64,000 nucleotides of DNA from JAJFUE01 sp041687335 (lineage in GTDB: Bacteria; Sumerlaeota; Sumerlaeia; MVZB01): positions 186,001 through 250,000 of the forward strand of contig JAWLCE010000001.1 of NCBI GenBank assembly GCA_041687335.1, in the 5' to 3' direction. The stretch's first letter is position 1, and every line of letters begins with the position of its first letter. The translations under genes and the position numbers were made by a program. The notes beneath the pieces are model-generated. The model was not told where the DNA came from and ran no database searches. It worked only from the letters and a program-made list of their open reading frames with translations. Shown here one piece after another: positions 1-7,730 of the stretch.

Positions 1-1254
1 CGCGCGGGCCTGGCCATGCACGAGCTTTGCGAGCGCATCGCCCGCCACTTCGAGGCCCAATCCAGCTCCTATTGGGAGATCTGGTGCGACGGCGAGCGCG
101 ACGGCCAGCCGGTGCCCCACAATCGCGAGGAGCCGATCTACGGCACCCACTACATGCCGCGCAAGTTCAAGATGGCGGTGGCGGTGCCCGAGAACAACAG
201 CGTCCAGCTCTACAGCCAGGATATCGGCATCGAGGTGGTGCACGAGGGCGGCCGCCTCCTCGGCTATGACCTGATTGTCGGCGGCGGCATGGGCTCCTCC
301 CACGGCAACGCCGCCACCTTCCCCCGGCTCGGGACGCGCCTCGTGCGCGCCAATCCCTCCGAGATCCTGGAGGTCGTCGAGGCGATCCTGACCATCCAGC
401 GTGACTTCGGCGACCGCAGCGACCGCAAGCGCGCGCGCTTCAAGTATCTGGTCGAGGAGCGCGGGGCCGACTGGCTGCGCGGGGAACTCTTCCGCCGCCT
501 CGGCCGCGAGCTGGCGCCCGCCGGGCCACTGCCCGCCTACGGCAACGACGACATGGTCGGCTGGCGCGAGACCAACGATGGCCGGCTGATGGTGGGGCTG
601 CATGTCCTCAACGGCCGGCTGCGCAGCGAGGGGGAGAGTTCTCAGTTGGCGGGCCTGCGCCGCATCTTCGAGGCTGATCTTGCAGAGGGAGCGATGATCA
701 CCCCGTTGCAGGACCTGGTCTTGACCGGCATCGCCCCGGCCGACCGTGACGCCGTCGCGGCCATCCTCGGCGAGCACGGCCTCAGCGACGGCCAGAATAT
801 CTCGCGGCTGCGGCGGCTGTCGATGGCCTGCGTGGCGCTGCCCACCTGCGGCCTGGCGCTGGCCGAGAGTGAACGCTACCTGCCGACGCTGGTCGGCGAG
901 CTGGAGGCGCTCGGCGACGGCGATGCCCCCGTCCAGATCCTGATGACCGGCTGCCCCAACGCCTGCATCCGCACCCCGCTGGGCGAGCTGGCTCTGGTCG
1001 GGCGCGGGCCGGGCAAGTATGCGCTCTCAGCCGGCGGCAGCCAGCAGGGCACGAGGCTCACCTTCCCCGTGCTGGAAAAGGTGGACGATGCCCAACTGGC
1101 GGGTATAATCCATCGGTTGATCGGCGCCTGGCGCGAAGAGACGCGCCAGGGCGTTCCATTTGGCGACTGGGCCGCGGCCCAGGGCGCCGAGGCGCTGCGC
1201 CGGCTGGCGGGTGAAGGAAACCAAGACTCCCATGAGCCCCTTCCAAATCCCTGA
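1..1254 (+). CDS. Sulfite reductase hemoprotein, C-terminal part (gene starts before the window)
   Basis: The reading frame is open through base 1, so the N-terminus lies outside the window. The visible part carries the siroheme/[4Fe-4S] cysteine set of the nitrite/sulfite reductase family: a Cx5C motif (CVALPTC, about residues 272-278 counted from base 16) and a Cx3C motif (CPNAC, about 313-317). The stretch YMPRKFKMAVAVPENN is typical of the substrate domain. The enzyme reduces sulfite to sulfide in the cytoplasm for cysteine synthesis. The motif context fits ferredoxin-type sulfite reductase better than nitrite reductase, but the missing N-terminus prevents a firm choice. Its 3' end overlaps the start of the following methyltransferase gene by 23 bp. 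Confidence 0.85.
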   Translation, partial: RAGLAMHELCERIARHFEAQSSSYWEIWCDGERDGQPVPHNREEPIYGTHYMPRKFKMAVAVPENNSVQLYSQDIGIEVVHEGGRLLGYDLIVGGGMGSSHGNAATFPRLGTRLVRANPSEILEVVEAILTIQRDFGDRSDRKRARFKYLVEERGADWLRGELFRRLGRELAPAGPLPAYGNDDMVGWRETNDGRLMVGLHVLNGRLRSEGESSQLAGLRRIFEADLAEGAMITPLQDLVLTGIAPADRDAVAAILGEHGLSDGQNISRLRRLSMACVALPTCGLALAESERYLPTLVGELEALGDGDAPVQILMTGCPNACIRTPLGELALVGRGPGKYALSAGGSQQGTRLTFPVLEKVDDAQLAGIIHRLIGAWREETRQGVPFGDWAAAQGAEALRRLAGEGNQDSHEPLPNP

Positions 1255-2377
1255 AGGCCCTTACGAGATCGATCAGGTCATGGGGGAGATCCGCCGGCAG
1301 ATCGTGGAGCCGGAGGGGTCTCCCCCCTCGGCTTTGGCTGACGCCGCGCCCGCCCCCCGCATCGATGACGGCAGCACGCGCGGGCGACTGGCCGCGTCGC
1401 TGGCCGACCTGAACCGCCAAGCCCCGCTGCACGCGCCCTACCGCGTGCGGTCGCACCGCCGTTGGTTGCGTGTCCTCATCGACCCGATCAAGCGCCTGCT
1501 CCACTGGGGCGCGAGCCCCTACACCGAGCTGGTCCGCGAGCGGCAGGCCGAGTTCAACCTGACGCTGGCGCAGGCGCTCACCCTCATGACCCGCCGCTTC
1601 GAGGAGATCGAGCAGACTCAGCAGCGGCTGCTCGGTCGCCACGACCTGGGCCCCTTCTTCAATTCCATTCAACCCGACGAGCGCCTCGCGGCCATCGATG
1701 TCACGCGCGGCACCTATGCGGACATTCAGGGGCGCCAGGAACGCTATGCCGATCTTTTCGTGGGCGCCCCCGGCCAGGTGCTCGACATCGGCTGCGGCCG
1801 CGGCGAGCTGCTGATGCGGCTGCGCCACCGCGGCATCGAGTGCTGGGGCGCCGAAATCGATCCCTTGATGATCGAGCAGGCCAGCCGGAACGGAACCCTA
1901 GTCCTGCAACTCGATGCTCTCGCGGCGCTGCGCTCGGTTGAGGATGCCCGGCCGCTGGGCGGGCTCTTTGCCGCCCAGGTCATCGAGCACCTTTTCCCCG
2001 GCGAACTGCTCGAGCTGCTGCGGCTGGCCCGCCAGAAGCTCGCCCCCGGCGCCCTGGTCATCCTGGAGTCGGTCAATGCCGGCTCGCTCGGCGCCATGGC
2101 CAAGTCCTTCTGGCGCGACATCGACCACAAGCAGCCGCTCCACCCTGAGTATCTCAAGTTGCTGCTCGAGCTGGCGGGCTTTGAGCAGGTCGAGCTGGAA
2201 TATCACGGCCCGTTCAACCCCGAGGAGCGGCTGGCCGGCCTGCCCTCCGCCCGCGAGCTGCGCCTCTCGATCCCCGCCCGCGCGGCTCTCGAGCGTCTGG
2301 TCAACGATCTCAACGACCGCCTCTGGGGGATGCAGGATTATAGCGTCTACGCCAGGCAGCCCAGCAATCGCCCATGA
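1232..2377 (+). CDS. Class I SAM-dependent methyltransferase of a glycan cluster
   Basis: This 381-residue protein has a SAM-binding motif I, DIGCGRG, at residues 185-191, followed by GAEIDP and a post-motif AAQVIEHLFPGEL stretch typical of Methyltransf_11/23 domains. The first 170 residues are helical and charged, with a possible coiled coil around residues 100-140. I chose the ATG at 1232, inside the end of the sulfite reductase gene, because the conserved-looking text begins there. The stop codon overlaps the next ATG (ATGA), so it is translationally coupled to the double glycosyltransferase and probably acts on the same surface glycan. Similar N-terminal layouts occur in O-antigen chain-modifying methyltransferases. 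The substrate is unknown. Confidence 0.75.
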   Translation: MSPFQIPEGPYEIDQVMGEIRRQIVEPEGSPPSALADAAPAPRIDDGSTRGRLAASLADLNRQAPLHAPYRVRSHRRWLRVLIDPIKRLLHWGASPYTELVRERQAEFNLTLAQALTLMTRRFEEIEQTQQRLLGRHDLGPFFNSIQPDERLAAIDVTRGTYADIQGRQERYADLFVGAPGQVLDIGCGRGELLMRLRHRGIECWGAEIDPLMIEQASRNGTLVLQLDALAALRSVEDARPLGGLFAAQVIEHLFPGELLELLRLARQKLAPGALVILESVNAGSLGAMAKSFWRDIDHKQPLHPEYLKLLLELAGFEQVELEYHGPFNPEERLAGLPSARELRLSIPARAALERLVNDLNDRLWGMQDYSVYARQPSNRP

Positions 2378-4662
2378 AGATCGCCCTTGTCGCACCCACT
2401 CCCGTTCCGCCCGCCTATGGCGGCATGGACCGCCTGCTCGATGGCCTGCGCGCCGCGCTGGCCGAGCGCCACCCCACCGACCTCGTCACCGTCGCCGTCG
2501 ATGAGCGTTCCGCCGAGGGCGTCCTGCACGGCTACTACGACTTCCACCACCTGGACCTGTCGGCCTACGACCTGGCGATCAGCACCAAGGGCCCTTCCTA
2601 TATGATTCGCCACCCCGCCCAGGTGGCCTACCTCAACCACCGCATGCGGGTGTTCTACGACCTCTATCAGCCGCGCGGAGTCGAACACGCGCGCCTGCGC
2701 CGGTTGATCCACTGGCTCGACGGCTGGGGACTGTCCTCCGAGCGCGTGCCATTCATCTTCTGCGTCGGCACGACGGTCCAGCGCCGCCTCCTGCGCTGGG
2801 GCGGACACGCGGCGACGGTGCTGCGGCATCCCTCGACCTTCCAGCCGGCCCCGCCCGCGCGCGGCGAACACCTGCTGGCCGTCGGCCGGCTTCATGAACT
2901 CAAGCGCTTTGACCTCATCATCCGGGCCCTGCGCGCCAGCCGCGCCGACCTGCCGCTCAAGATCGTCGGCACCGGCCCGGCCGAGCCGGCGCTGCGCGAG
3001 CTGGCGGGCAACGACCCGCGCATCGAATTCCTCGGCCACGTCGGTGAGGAGCCGCTGCGCGAGCTTTACGCCCGCGCGCTGATCTCGGTCTTCACCCCGG
3101 TCAATGAGGACCTGGGCCTCGTCACGCTCGAATCCTTCGCCGCCGGCAAGCCGGTGCTGACCTTGAGCGACGCCGGTGAGCCCGCCGAGATCGTCCAGCC
3201 CGGCCGCACCGGTTTCATCGTCGCCCCCGAGCCCGCCGCCCTCGCCGAGCGCTACGAATGGGTCGCCGCTCATCGCGCCGAGACCGAGGCGATGGGCGAG
3301 GCCTGCCTGGCCGCCGCCGCCGAGGTCACCTGGGCGCGGCTCGTCGACGCGCTGCTGGGGGCGGGCGAGAAAATCCGCACCCTGCGCCGTTCAGCCCCGG
3401 GCAGCGCCCCCCACCGCGACCGCCGCATCCACCTGCTCGTCACCGACAACCAGATGATCGATCCCCCCGTCGGCGGCGGTCGCCTGCGCATCTTCGAGCT
3501 CTACCGCAACCTGCCCGAGGGCTTCACCACGACCTTCCTCGGCACGCATGACCACCCCGGCCCCCAGTTCCGCGACCAGTGGCTGACCCCCAACTTCCGC
3601 GAGATCGTCATGCCGCTGACGATGAAGCATTTCAAGTTCCACGAAATCTGGCGGCGCCTGACCGGCGGCGATGCCACGATCGACGTCACGATCCCGCTGC
3701 TGCTGGGCAAGGCCTCGCCGCGCTACCACGCCCTGCTGGCCGAACTGCTGCCCGCCGCCGACGTCCTCGTCACCGCCCATCCATGGATGATGCCCTTCCT
3801 GCCGGGCCGCAATGGCGCGCACCCGCCGCTGCCGCTGGTCTACGACTCGCAGAACTGCGAGGCCGCCGTCAAGACCCCGCTGCTGCGCCGCACGCTGGCC
3901 GGGCGCTACCTCGCCCGCAACGTCGAGCGGGTCGAGCGCCGCGCCGTCAGCGAGAGCGACCTGGTGCTCGCCTGCAGCCCCGCCGACATCGACCAGTTCC
4001 AGTCGCGCTACGGCGCCCCGGCCGATAAGATCGAGCTGATCGCCAACGGGGTCGACTGCCGCCGCATCCGGCCCGGCGCGGCGGCCGCACGGCCCGCCCT
4101 GCGCCGCGAGCTGCACCTGCCCGAGCGCCCGCTGGCCGTCTTCGTCGCCAGCCCCTATGGACCCAACAATGACGCCACCGACTGGCTGATCAGCGAGCTG
4201 GCGCCGCGCCTGCCCGGCGTGACGATCGGCATCATCGGCGGCGCCGGCCCCGCCTGGCGCGAGCGCCACCCCGGCCGCGAGACCCCGCCGAACGTTCACA
4301 TCTTCGGCACGGTCGCGCACGAGCAGTTGCCGCTGATTTATGCCGCCGCCGACTTGGGCCTCAACCCGGTCTGCCACGGCTCCGGCACCAACATCAAGAT
4401 GCTCGACTACATGGCAGCCGGCTTGGCGATGGTCTCCACCGATACCGGCGCGCGCGGCATCGACGGCCGCCCCGGCGAGCACTGGATCGCCGCCCCCACC
4501 GATCGCTTCGCCACCGAGGTCGAGGCGCTGCTGGCCGCCCCCGAACGCATGGCCTCCCTCGGCGCCGCCGCCCGCGCCCTCGCCGAGCGGCACTACGATT
4601 GGCCCGTCATCTCCGCCCGCCTCGCGGTCGCGCTCGAGCGCCTCGTGCGCTCCCGGGCCTGA
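2374..4662 (+). CDS. Double GT4-type glycosyltransferase (two GT-B domains in one protein)
   Basis: The 762-residue protein holds two glycosyltransferase family 4-like units. Unit 1 (about 1-330) starts with a GT4-type nucleotide-sugar fold (VAPTPVPPAYGGMDR) and has the donor-binding EX7E motif at E245 and E253. Unit 2 (about 345-762) starts with LLVTDNQMIDPPVGGGRLR and ends with GSGTNIKMLDYMAAG near residue 669, the glycine-rich donor site of related enzymes. No membrane segment is visible, so it should act on the cytoplasmic face. It overlaps the methyltransferase gene by 4 bp (ATGA). Two domains in one chain suggest two consecutive sugar additions, but one could be inactive. The sugars are not predictable. 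Confidence 0.85.
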   Translation: MKIALVAPTPVPPAYGGMDRLLDGLRAALAERHPTDLVTVAVDERSAEGVLHGYYDFHHLDLSAYDLAISTKGPSYMIRHPAQVAYLNHRMRVFYDLYQPRGVEHARLRRLIHWLDGWGLSSERVPFIFCVGTTVQRRLLRWGGHAATVLRHPSTFQPAPPARGEHLLAVGRLHELKRFDLIIRALRASRADLPLKIVGTGPAEPALRELAGNDPRIEFLGHVGEEPLRELYARALISVFTPVNEDLGLVTLESFAAGKPVLTLSDAGEPAEIVQPGRTGFIVAPEPAALAERYEWVAAHRAETEAMGEACLAAAAEVTWARLVDALLGAGEKIRTLRRSAPGSAPHRDRRIHLLVTDNQMIDPPVGGGRLRIFELYRNLPEGFTTTFLGTHDHPGPQFRDQWLTPNFREIVMPLTMKHFKFHEIWRRLTGGDATIDVTIPLLLGKASPRYHALLAELLPAADVLVTAHPWMMPFLPGRNGAHPPLPLVYDSQNCEAAVKTPLLRRTLAGRYLARNVERVERRAVSESDLVLACSPADIDQFQSRYGAPADKIELIANGVDCRRIRPGAAAARPALRRELHLPERPLAVFVASPYGPNNDATDWLISELAPRLPGVTIGIIGGAGPAWRERHPGRETPPNVHIFGTVAHEQLPLIYAAADLGLNPVCHGSGTNIKMLDYMAAGLAMVSTDTGARGIDGRPGEHWIAAPTDRFATEVEALLAAPERMASLGAAARALAERHYDWPVISARLAVALERLVRSRA

Positions 4663-4714
4663 ACCCAGCAGCCGAAGCATGACCCGCGCCCGCGGTTTCT
4701 GTTAGCATGAAACC

Positions 4715-5908
4715 ATGAGCCGCAAACTCGAGCAGCGCCCCCTCGCGCCAAGCCCGGTGGACACCCCCCAGTTCCGCCGCACGCTGGAATACCTGATGGC
4801 CCAGCCCTGCCACGAGGGCAACCGCGTCAGCGAACTGATCAATGGCGACCGGATTTTTCCGGCCATGCTCGCTGCCATCGCCGCCGCCCGCCAAACCATC
4901 AACCTGGAGACGTTCATCTACTGGTCGGGCCGGATCGGCCGAGAATTTACCGAGTTGCTCACCGCCAAGGCCGCCGAGGGAGTTCATGTTCGCGTGCTGC
5001 TGGACTGGATCGGCAGCAACGAGATTGACATGGAAGAGATCGAGACGATGCGGCGCGCCGGGGCGACGGTGCTGCGCTACCATCAGCCGCACTGGTATCA
5101 GCTCGACCGCATCAACAATCGCACTCACCGCAAAATTCTCGTCGTGGATGGCCGCGTGGGCTTCACCGGCGGGGTCGGCATCGCTGATCCGTGGCTGGGC
5201 GACGCCGAGGCCAGCGGCCGCTGGCGCGATACCCATTTTAAGGTCGAAGGGCCGGCGGTGGCCTCCATGCAGGGCGCCTTCATGGACAACTGGCTCACCT
5301 CGCAGGACGAGGTGCCGCTGGGCCCCGAGGACTTCCCACCCCTGGAGCCGGTCGGCCACCTGCCGGTCCAGGTCATTAAAAGCTCGCCGCGCGGGGGCAG
5401 CGAATCGATGCACCTGATGCTGATGCTGGCCATCAGCGCCGCGCGCGAAAGCATCCGCCTGGCTTCCGCCTATCTGATTCCAGATGCCCTCGCCAGCGCC
5501 GCGTTGATCGATGCCTGCCGCCGCGGCGTCAAAGTGAGCATCATCGTGCCCGGCCCCGAGATCGACCATCGCATCGTGCGCCAGTCCTCGATGGCCCGCT
5601 GGGGACCGCTGCTGCAGGCCGGCATCCAGATCCACGAATTCATGCCGACGATGTTTCACTGCAAGCTGCTGATCATCGATGGGCGCTGGGTGTCGGTCGG
5701 CTCGGCCAACTTCGACAACCGCTCCTTCCGGCTTAACGACGAGATGAACATCAACATATTCGATCCGGACTTCGCGCGCCGTCAGGCCGAGATTTTCGAC
5801 CACGACCTGACCCGCACCCGACCCGTCACCTTTGAATCATGGAAACGCCGCCCGCTGCGCGTCAAGCTCGTCAACCATGCGGCCAACCTGGTGGGCCGGC
5901 AGCTTTGA
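4715..5908 (+). CDS. cls: Cardiolipin synthase / phospholipase D family protein, ClsB-like
   Basis: This 397-residue protein contains two HKD catalytic motifs: H138/K140/D145 in RTHRKILVVD, and H315/K317/D322 in MFHCKLLIID followed by GSANFDNRS. This is the two-motif layout of bacterial cardiolipin synthases, which transfer phosphatidyl groups between phospholipids. There is no N-terminal pair of membrane helices, so it resembles ClsB more than ClsA. No strong ribosome-binding site precedes the ATG at 4715. It converges on the efflux adaptor gene with only 7 bp between stop codons and no hairpin. A different PLD activity cannot be excluded. Confidence 0.85.
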   Translation: MSRKLEQRPLAPSPVDTPQFRRTLEYLMAQPCHEGNRVSELINGDRIFPAMLAAIAAARQTINLETFIYWSGRIGREFTELLTAKAAEGVHVRVLLDWIGSNEIDMEEIETMRRAGATVLRYHQPHWYQLDRINNRTHRKILVVDGRVGFTGGVGIADPWLGDAEASGRWRDTHFKVEGPAVASMQGAFMDNWLTSQDEVPLGPEDFPPLEPVGHLPVQVIKSSPRGGSESMHLMLMLAISAARESIRLASAYLIPDALASAALIDACRRGVKVSIIVPGPEIDHRIVRQSSMARWGPLLQAGIQIHEFMPTMFHCKLLIIDGRWVSVGSANFDNRSFRLNDEMNINIFDPDFARRQAEIFDHDLTRTRPVTFESWKRRPLRVKLVNHAANLVGRQL

Positions 5909-5915
5909 CGTCTGC

Positions 5916-7001
5916 TCACTCGCCGCCCAGCCCAACCTGCTCGCCCTCGGCCAGACCGCTGATCACCTCGCGCCAGCCATCGATGACCGACTCGCCCAGC
6001 TTGACGTAACGCCGCGTCGGCGGCCCCTCGGCGGGCACCACCCAGACGAACTGATACTGGCCGATCTGCCGGATCGCCCCCACCGGCGCGAGCAACCGCC
6101 GCTCCTGGCCCGAGGGGATCATCAGCCGCCCGAACATCCCCGGATATAAATCCGCCCGCTCGGGCAGCGCGACCTTGACCATCATCGAGCGCGAGCCCGG
6201 CTCGGCCTGCGGCACGATCTCCTCGACGCGCCCCTGCACCGTCGTCGAGATCGCGTCCATGTGCACCGCCAGCGTCATCCCCGGCCGCAGCCCCGCCGCC
6301 AGCGATTCACGCACATACGCCTCCAGCCGCATGCGCGCCGGGTCGTAAAGCTTGAGGATCGGGGTCCCCGGCATCGCCATGTCGCCGGGCTCAGCATAGC
6401 GATCGACGATCCGCCCATCAAACGGCGCTTCGATGACCGCATAGCTGGCTCCGGCGCGCGATTCATCCAGCGCCTGCTCGGCGCGGCGCGCCTCGGCCCG
6501 GGCCGTCTGCAGCGCCGCCTCGGCGGCATCGAACTGGGCGCGCGGGATGACCTGTTCAGCGACCAGCGTGCGCATACGCTCGAACTCCCGCTCCGTCTCG
6601 GTCAGCCGCGCGCGCGCCGCCGCCAGCACCTGGCCCGCCTGCTGCTCGCGCGCCGCCAGGTCGCGACTGTCCAGCCGCGCCAGCACCTGCCCGCGCTCGA
6701 CCCGATCCCCCGAGGCCACCTCGATCTCGCCGATCATCGCCATGATGCGCGGGCTGACCAACGCCTCGCGCACCGCCGAGACCGTCCCCGGCGCGCGCTC
6801 GACCACCTGCTGCTCGACCGCCCGCACGGCCACGACCTCCTCGAACGCGGGCGTCTCCGGCGCCGCCGCCTCAACCCTCCCCGGCTGCGTCTTGTCGGTA
6901 AAGTAACCCGCCAGCAGCGCGAGGATCAGCACCAGCAGGACCGCGCCGCCCAGCCAGAGGGCCAGAGTTTTAACGATGTTGAGGAGCTTCTCGGCTTTCA
7001 T
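5916..7001 (-). CDS. RND efflux periplasmic adaptor (membrane fusion protein, HlyD family)
   Basis: This 361-residue protein links an inner-membrane RND pump to an outer-membrane channel. An N-terminal membrane anchor (about residues 10-32, ALWLGGAVLLVLILALLAGY) is followed by the lipoyl/barrel-sandwich half motif (PRIMAMIGEIEVASGDRVERGQVLARLD), a long helical hairpin rich in A, E and R, and the second lipoyl half (VIEAPFDGRIVDRYAEPGD). The start at 7001 is set by an AAGGAG site just upstream (about 7012-7017); a longer frame reaching 7127 has no such site. Its pump partner is at 7731-11105, separated by two genes on the other strand. The 15-bp palindrome at 7083-7097 lies in its promoter region. 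Confidence 0.88.
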   Translation of the reverse strand: MKAEKLLNIVKTLALWLGGAVLLVLILALLAGYFTDKTQPGRVEAAAPETPAFEEVVAVRAVEQQVVERAPGTVSAVREALVSPRIMAMIGEIEVASGDRVERGQVLARLDSRDLAAREQQAGQVLAAARARLTETEREFERMRTLVAEQVIPRAQFDAAEAALQTARAEARRAEQALDESRAGASYAVIEAPFDGRIVDRYAEPGDMAMPGTPILKLYDPARMRLEAYVRESLAAGLRPGMTLAVHMDAISTTVQGRVEEIVPQAEPGSRSMMVKVALPERADLYPGMFGRLMIPSGQERRLLAPVGAIRQIGQYQFVWVVPAEGPPTRRYVKLGESVIDGWREVISGLAEGEQVGLGGE

Positions 7002-7082
7002 TTCTGTCGTTCTCCTTGAGCGAGCGGATGGCGGGGTGGATACATGCGCAATGCCCGCCAGTTTGATATTATTCACGGCCTG

Positions 7083-7097
7083 TTTAACATTGTTAAA
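7083..7097. promoter_or_regulatory. Perfect 15-bp palindrome, candidate operator between divergent genes
   Basis: TTTAACATTGTTAAA reads as 7-bp inverted arms around one base. It sits between the divergent starts of the efflux adaptor (7001, minus) and the DUF2089 gene (7158, plus). On the minus strand a TAATAT (7066-7071) lies at about -10 distance, so the palindrome would overlap the -35 region of that promoter, where a repressor could block it. The symmetry is seen directly; the operator role is inferred. Confidence 0.5.
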
Positions 7098-7103
7098 ATC
7101 CGC

Positions 7104-7132
7104 TTGACTTTCATTTTGTTGAGTCATATTTT
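7104..7132 (+). promoter_or_regulatory. Putative sigma-70 promoter of the DUF2089 gene
   Basis: TTGACT (7104-7109) and TATTTT (7127-7132) are 17 bp apart in an A+T-rich patch that stands out from the surroundings. The palindrome at 7083-7097 lies just upstream of the -35 box. The predicted start would leave a leader of about 20 bases before the ATG at 7158. Confidence 0.35.
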
Positions 7133-7157
7133 CATATTATTGAACCAGGAGCGTAAC

Positions 7158-7466
7158 ATGATTGATGGCATGCCAAGCTGGCTGACTGAATTGAACGAGG
7201 AGGAACTGAACTTCATCAAACGATTCCTCCTGCTGTCCGGTTCCTTGAAAAGCCTTGCCGCGGAATATGGGGTGAGCTACCCGACGGTGCGAGTCCGGCT
7301 GGACCGGCTGATCGAGAAGGTACGTGTACTGGATGAGCCGGCGCCGAAATCCCACATCCACCGCAGGCTGAAGCTGTTGGTCGCCGAAGGACGCATTGAT
7401 ACCGCGACGGCGCGCGCCATCCTGCGCGCCCACGAAAAGACGCTTGCTGAGGAGACCGGGAAATGA
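7158..7466 (+). CDS. DUF2089 family protein, short helix-turn-helix form
   Basis: This 102-residue protein matches the DUF2089 pattern: PSWLTELNEEELNFIKRFLL, then SLAAEYGVSYPTVRVRLDRL, which reads as a helix-turn-helix, and a C-terminal segment typical of the family (LVAEGRIDTATARAILRAH). The ATG at 7158 follows a CCAGGAGCG ribosome-binding site. It is probably a DNA-binding regulator. It overlaps the next gene by an ATGA junction and is divergent from the efflux adaptor, so it is the natural candidate to bind the palindrome at 7083-7097. That link is inference. The zinc-ribbon part seen in longer relatives is absent. Confidence 0.75.
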   Translation: MIDGMPSWLTELNEEELNFIKRFLLLSGSLKSLAAEYGVSYPTVRVRLDRLIEKVRVLDEPAPKSHIHRRLKLLVAEGRIDTATARAILRAHEKTLAEETGK

Positions 7467-7678
7467 ATGGCATTCTCATGCTTACCTGCGCCGTTATTGC
7501 GATGAAGTGGGCGATGGAGCTTGGCTTCGGCCAACTGCGCCAGATCCTTTGGGGTATTGGCGGCTTGATTCTGGGTCCCTTGGTACTGCTGATCCTTTAC
7601 GTCCGAATGCTCTACAAGCAGATTAAACAGCGTCGCAGCGAGAAGGAACTGACAAGGTCGCTCGCCGAGGATTTGTAA
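7463..7678 (+). CDS. Small membrane protein coupled to the DUF2089 regulator
   Basis: This 71-residue protein has one or two hydrophobic segments (residues 3-15 and about 28-49, WGIGGLILGPLVLLILYVRML) and a charged cytoplasmic-type tail rich in K, R and E. The start overlaps the stop of the DUF2089 gene (ATGA), so the two are translationally coupled. I do not recognise the family. Its position suggests a membrane partner that could tether or control the regulator, but the sequence does not prove this. Confidence 0.6.
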   Translation: MNGILMLTCAVIAMKWAMELGFGQLRQILWGIGGLILGPLVLLILYVRMLYKQIKQRRSEKELTRSLAEDL

Positions 7679-7690
7679 TGGTTTTGTCTC

Positions 7691-7724
7691 CTCGCGCCCT
7701 TGGCTCACTTTGCGTTTTTGCGTG
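7691..7724. repeat. Decayed TTTGCG-type tandem repeat, copy 1
   Basis: A short run with CTCGCG, CTTGGC, CTTTGCG and TTTTGCG spaced about 8-12 bp lies between two convergent stop codons. Similar runs occur at 32317-32352 and 44759-44800. No hairpin is formed. Confidence 0.4.
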
Positions 7725-7730
7725 AACTCC

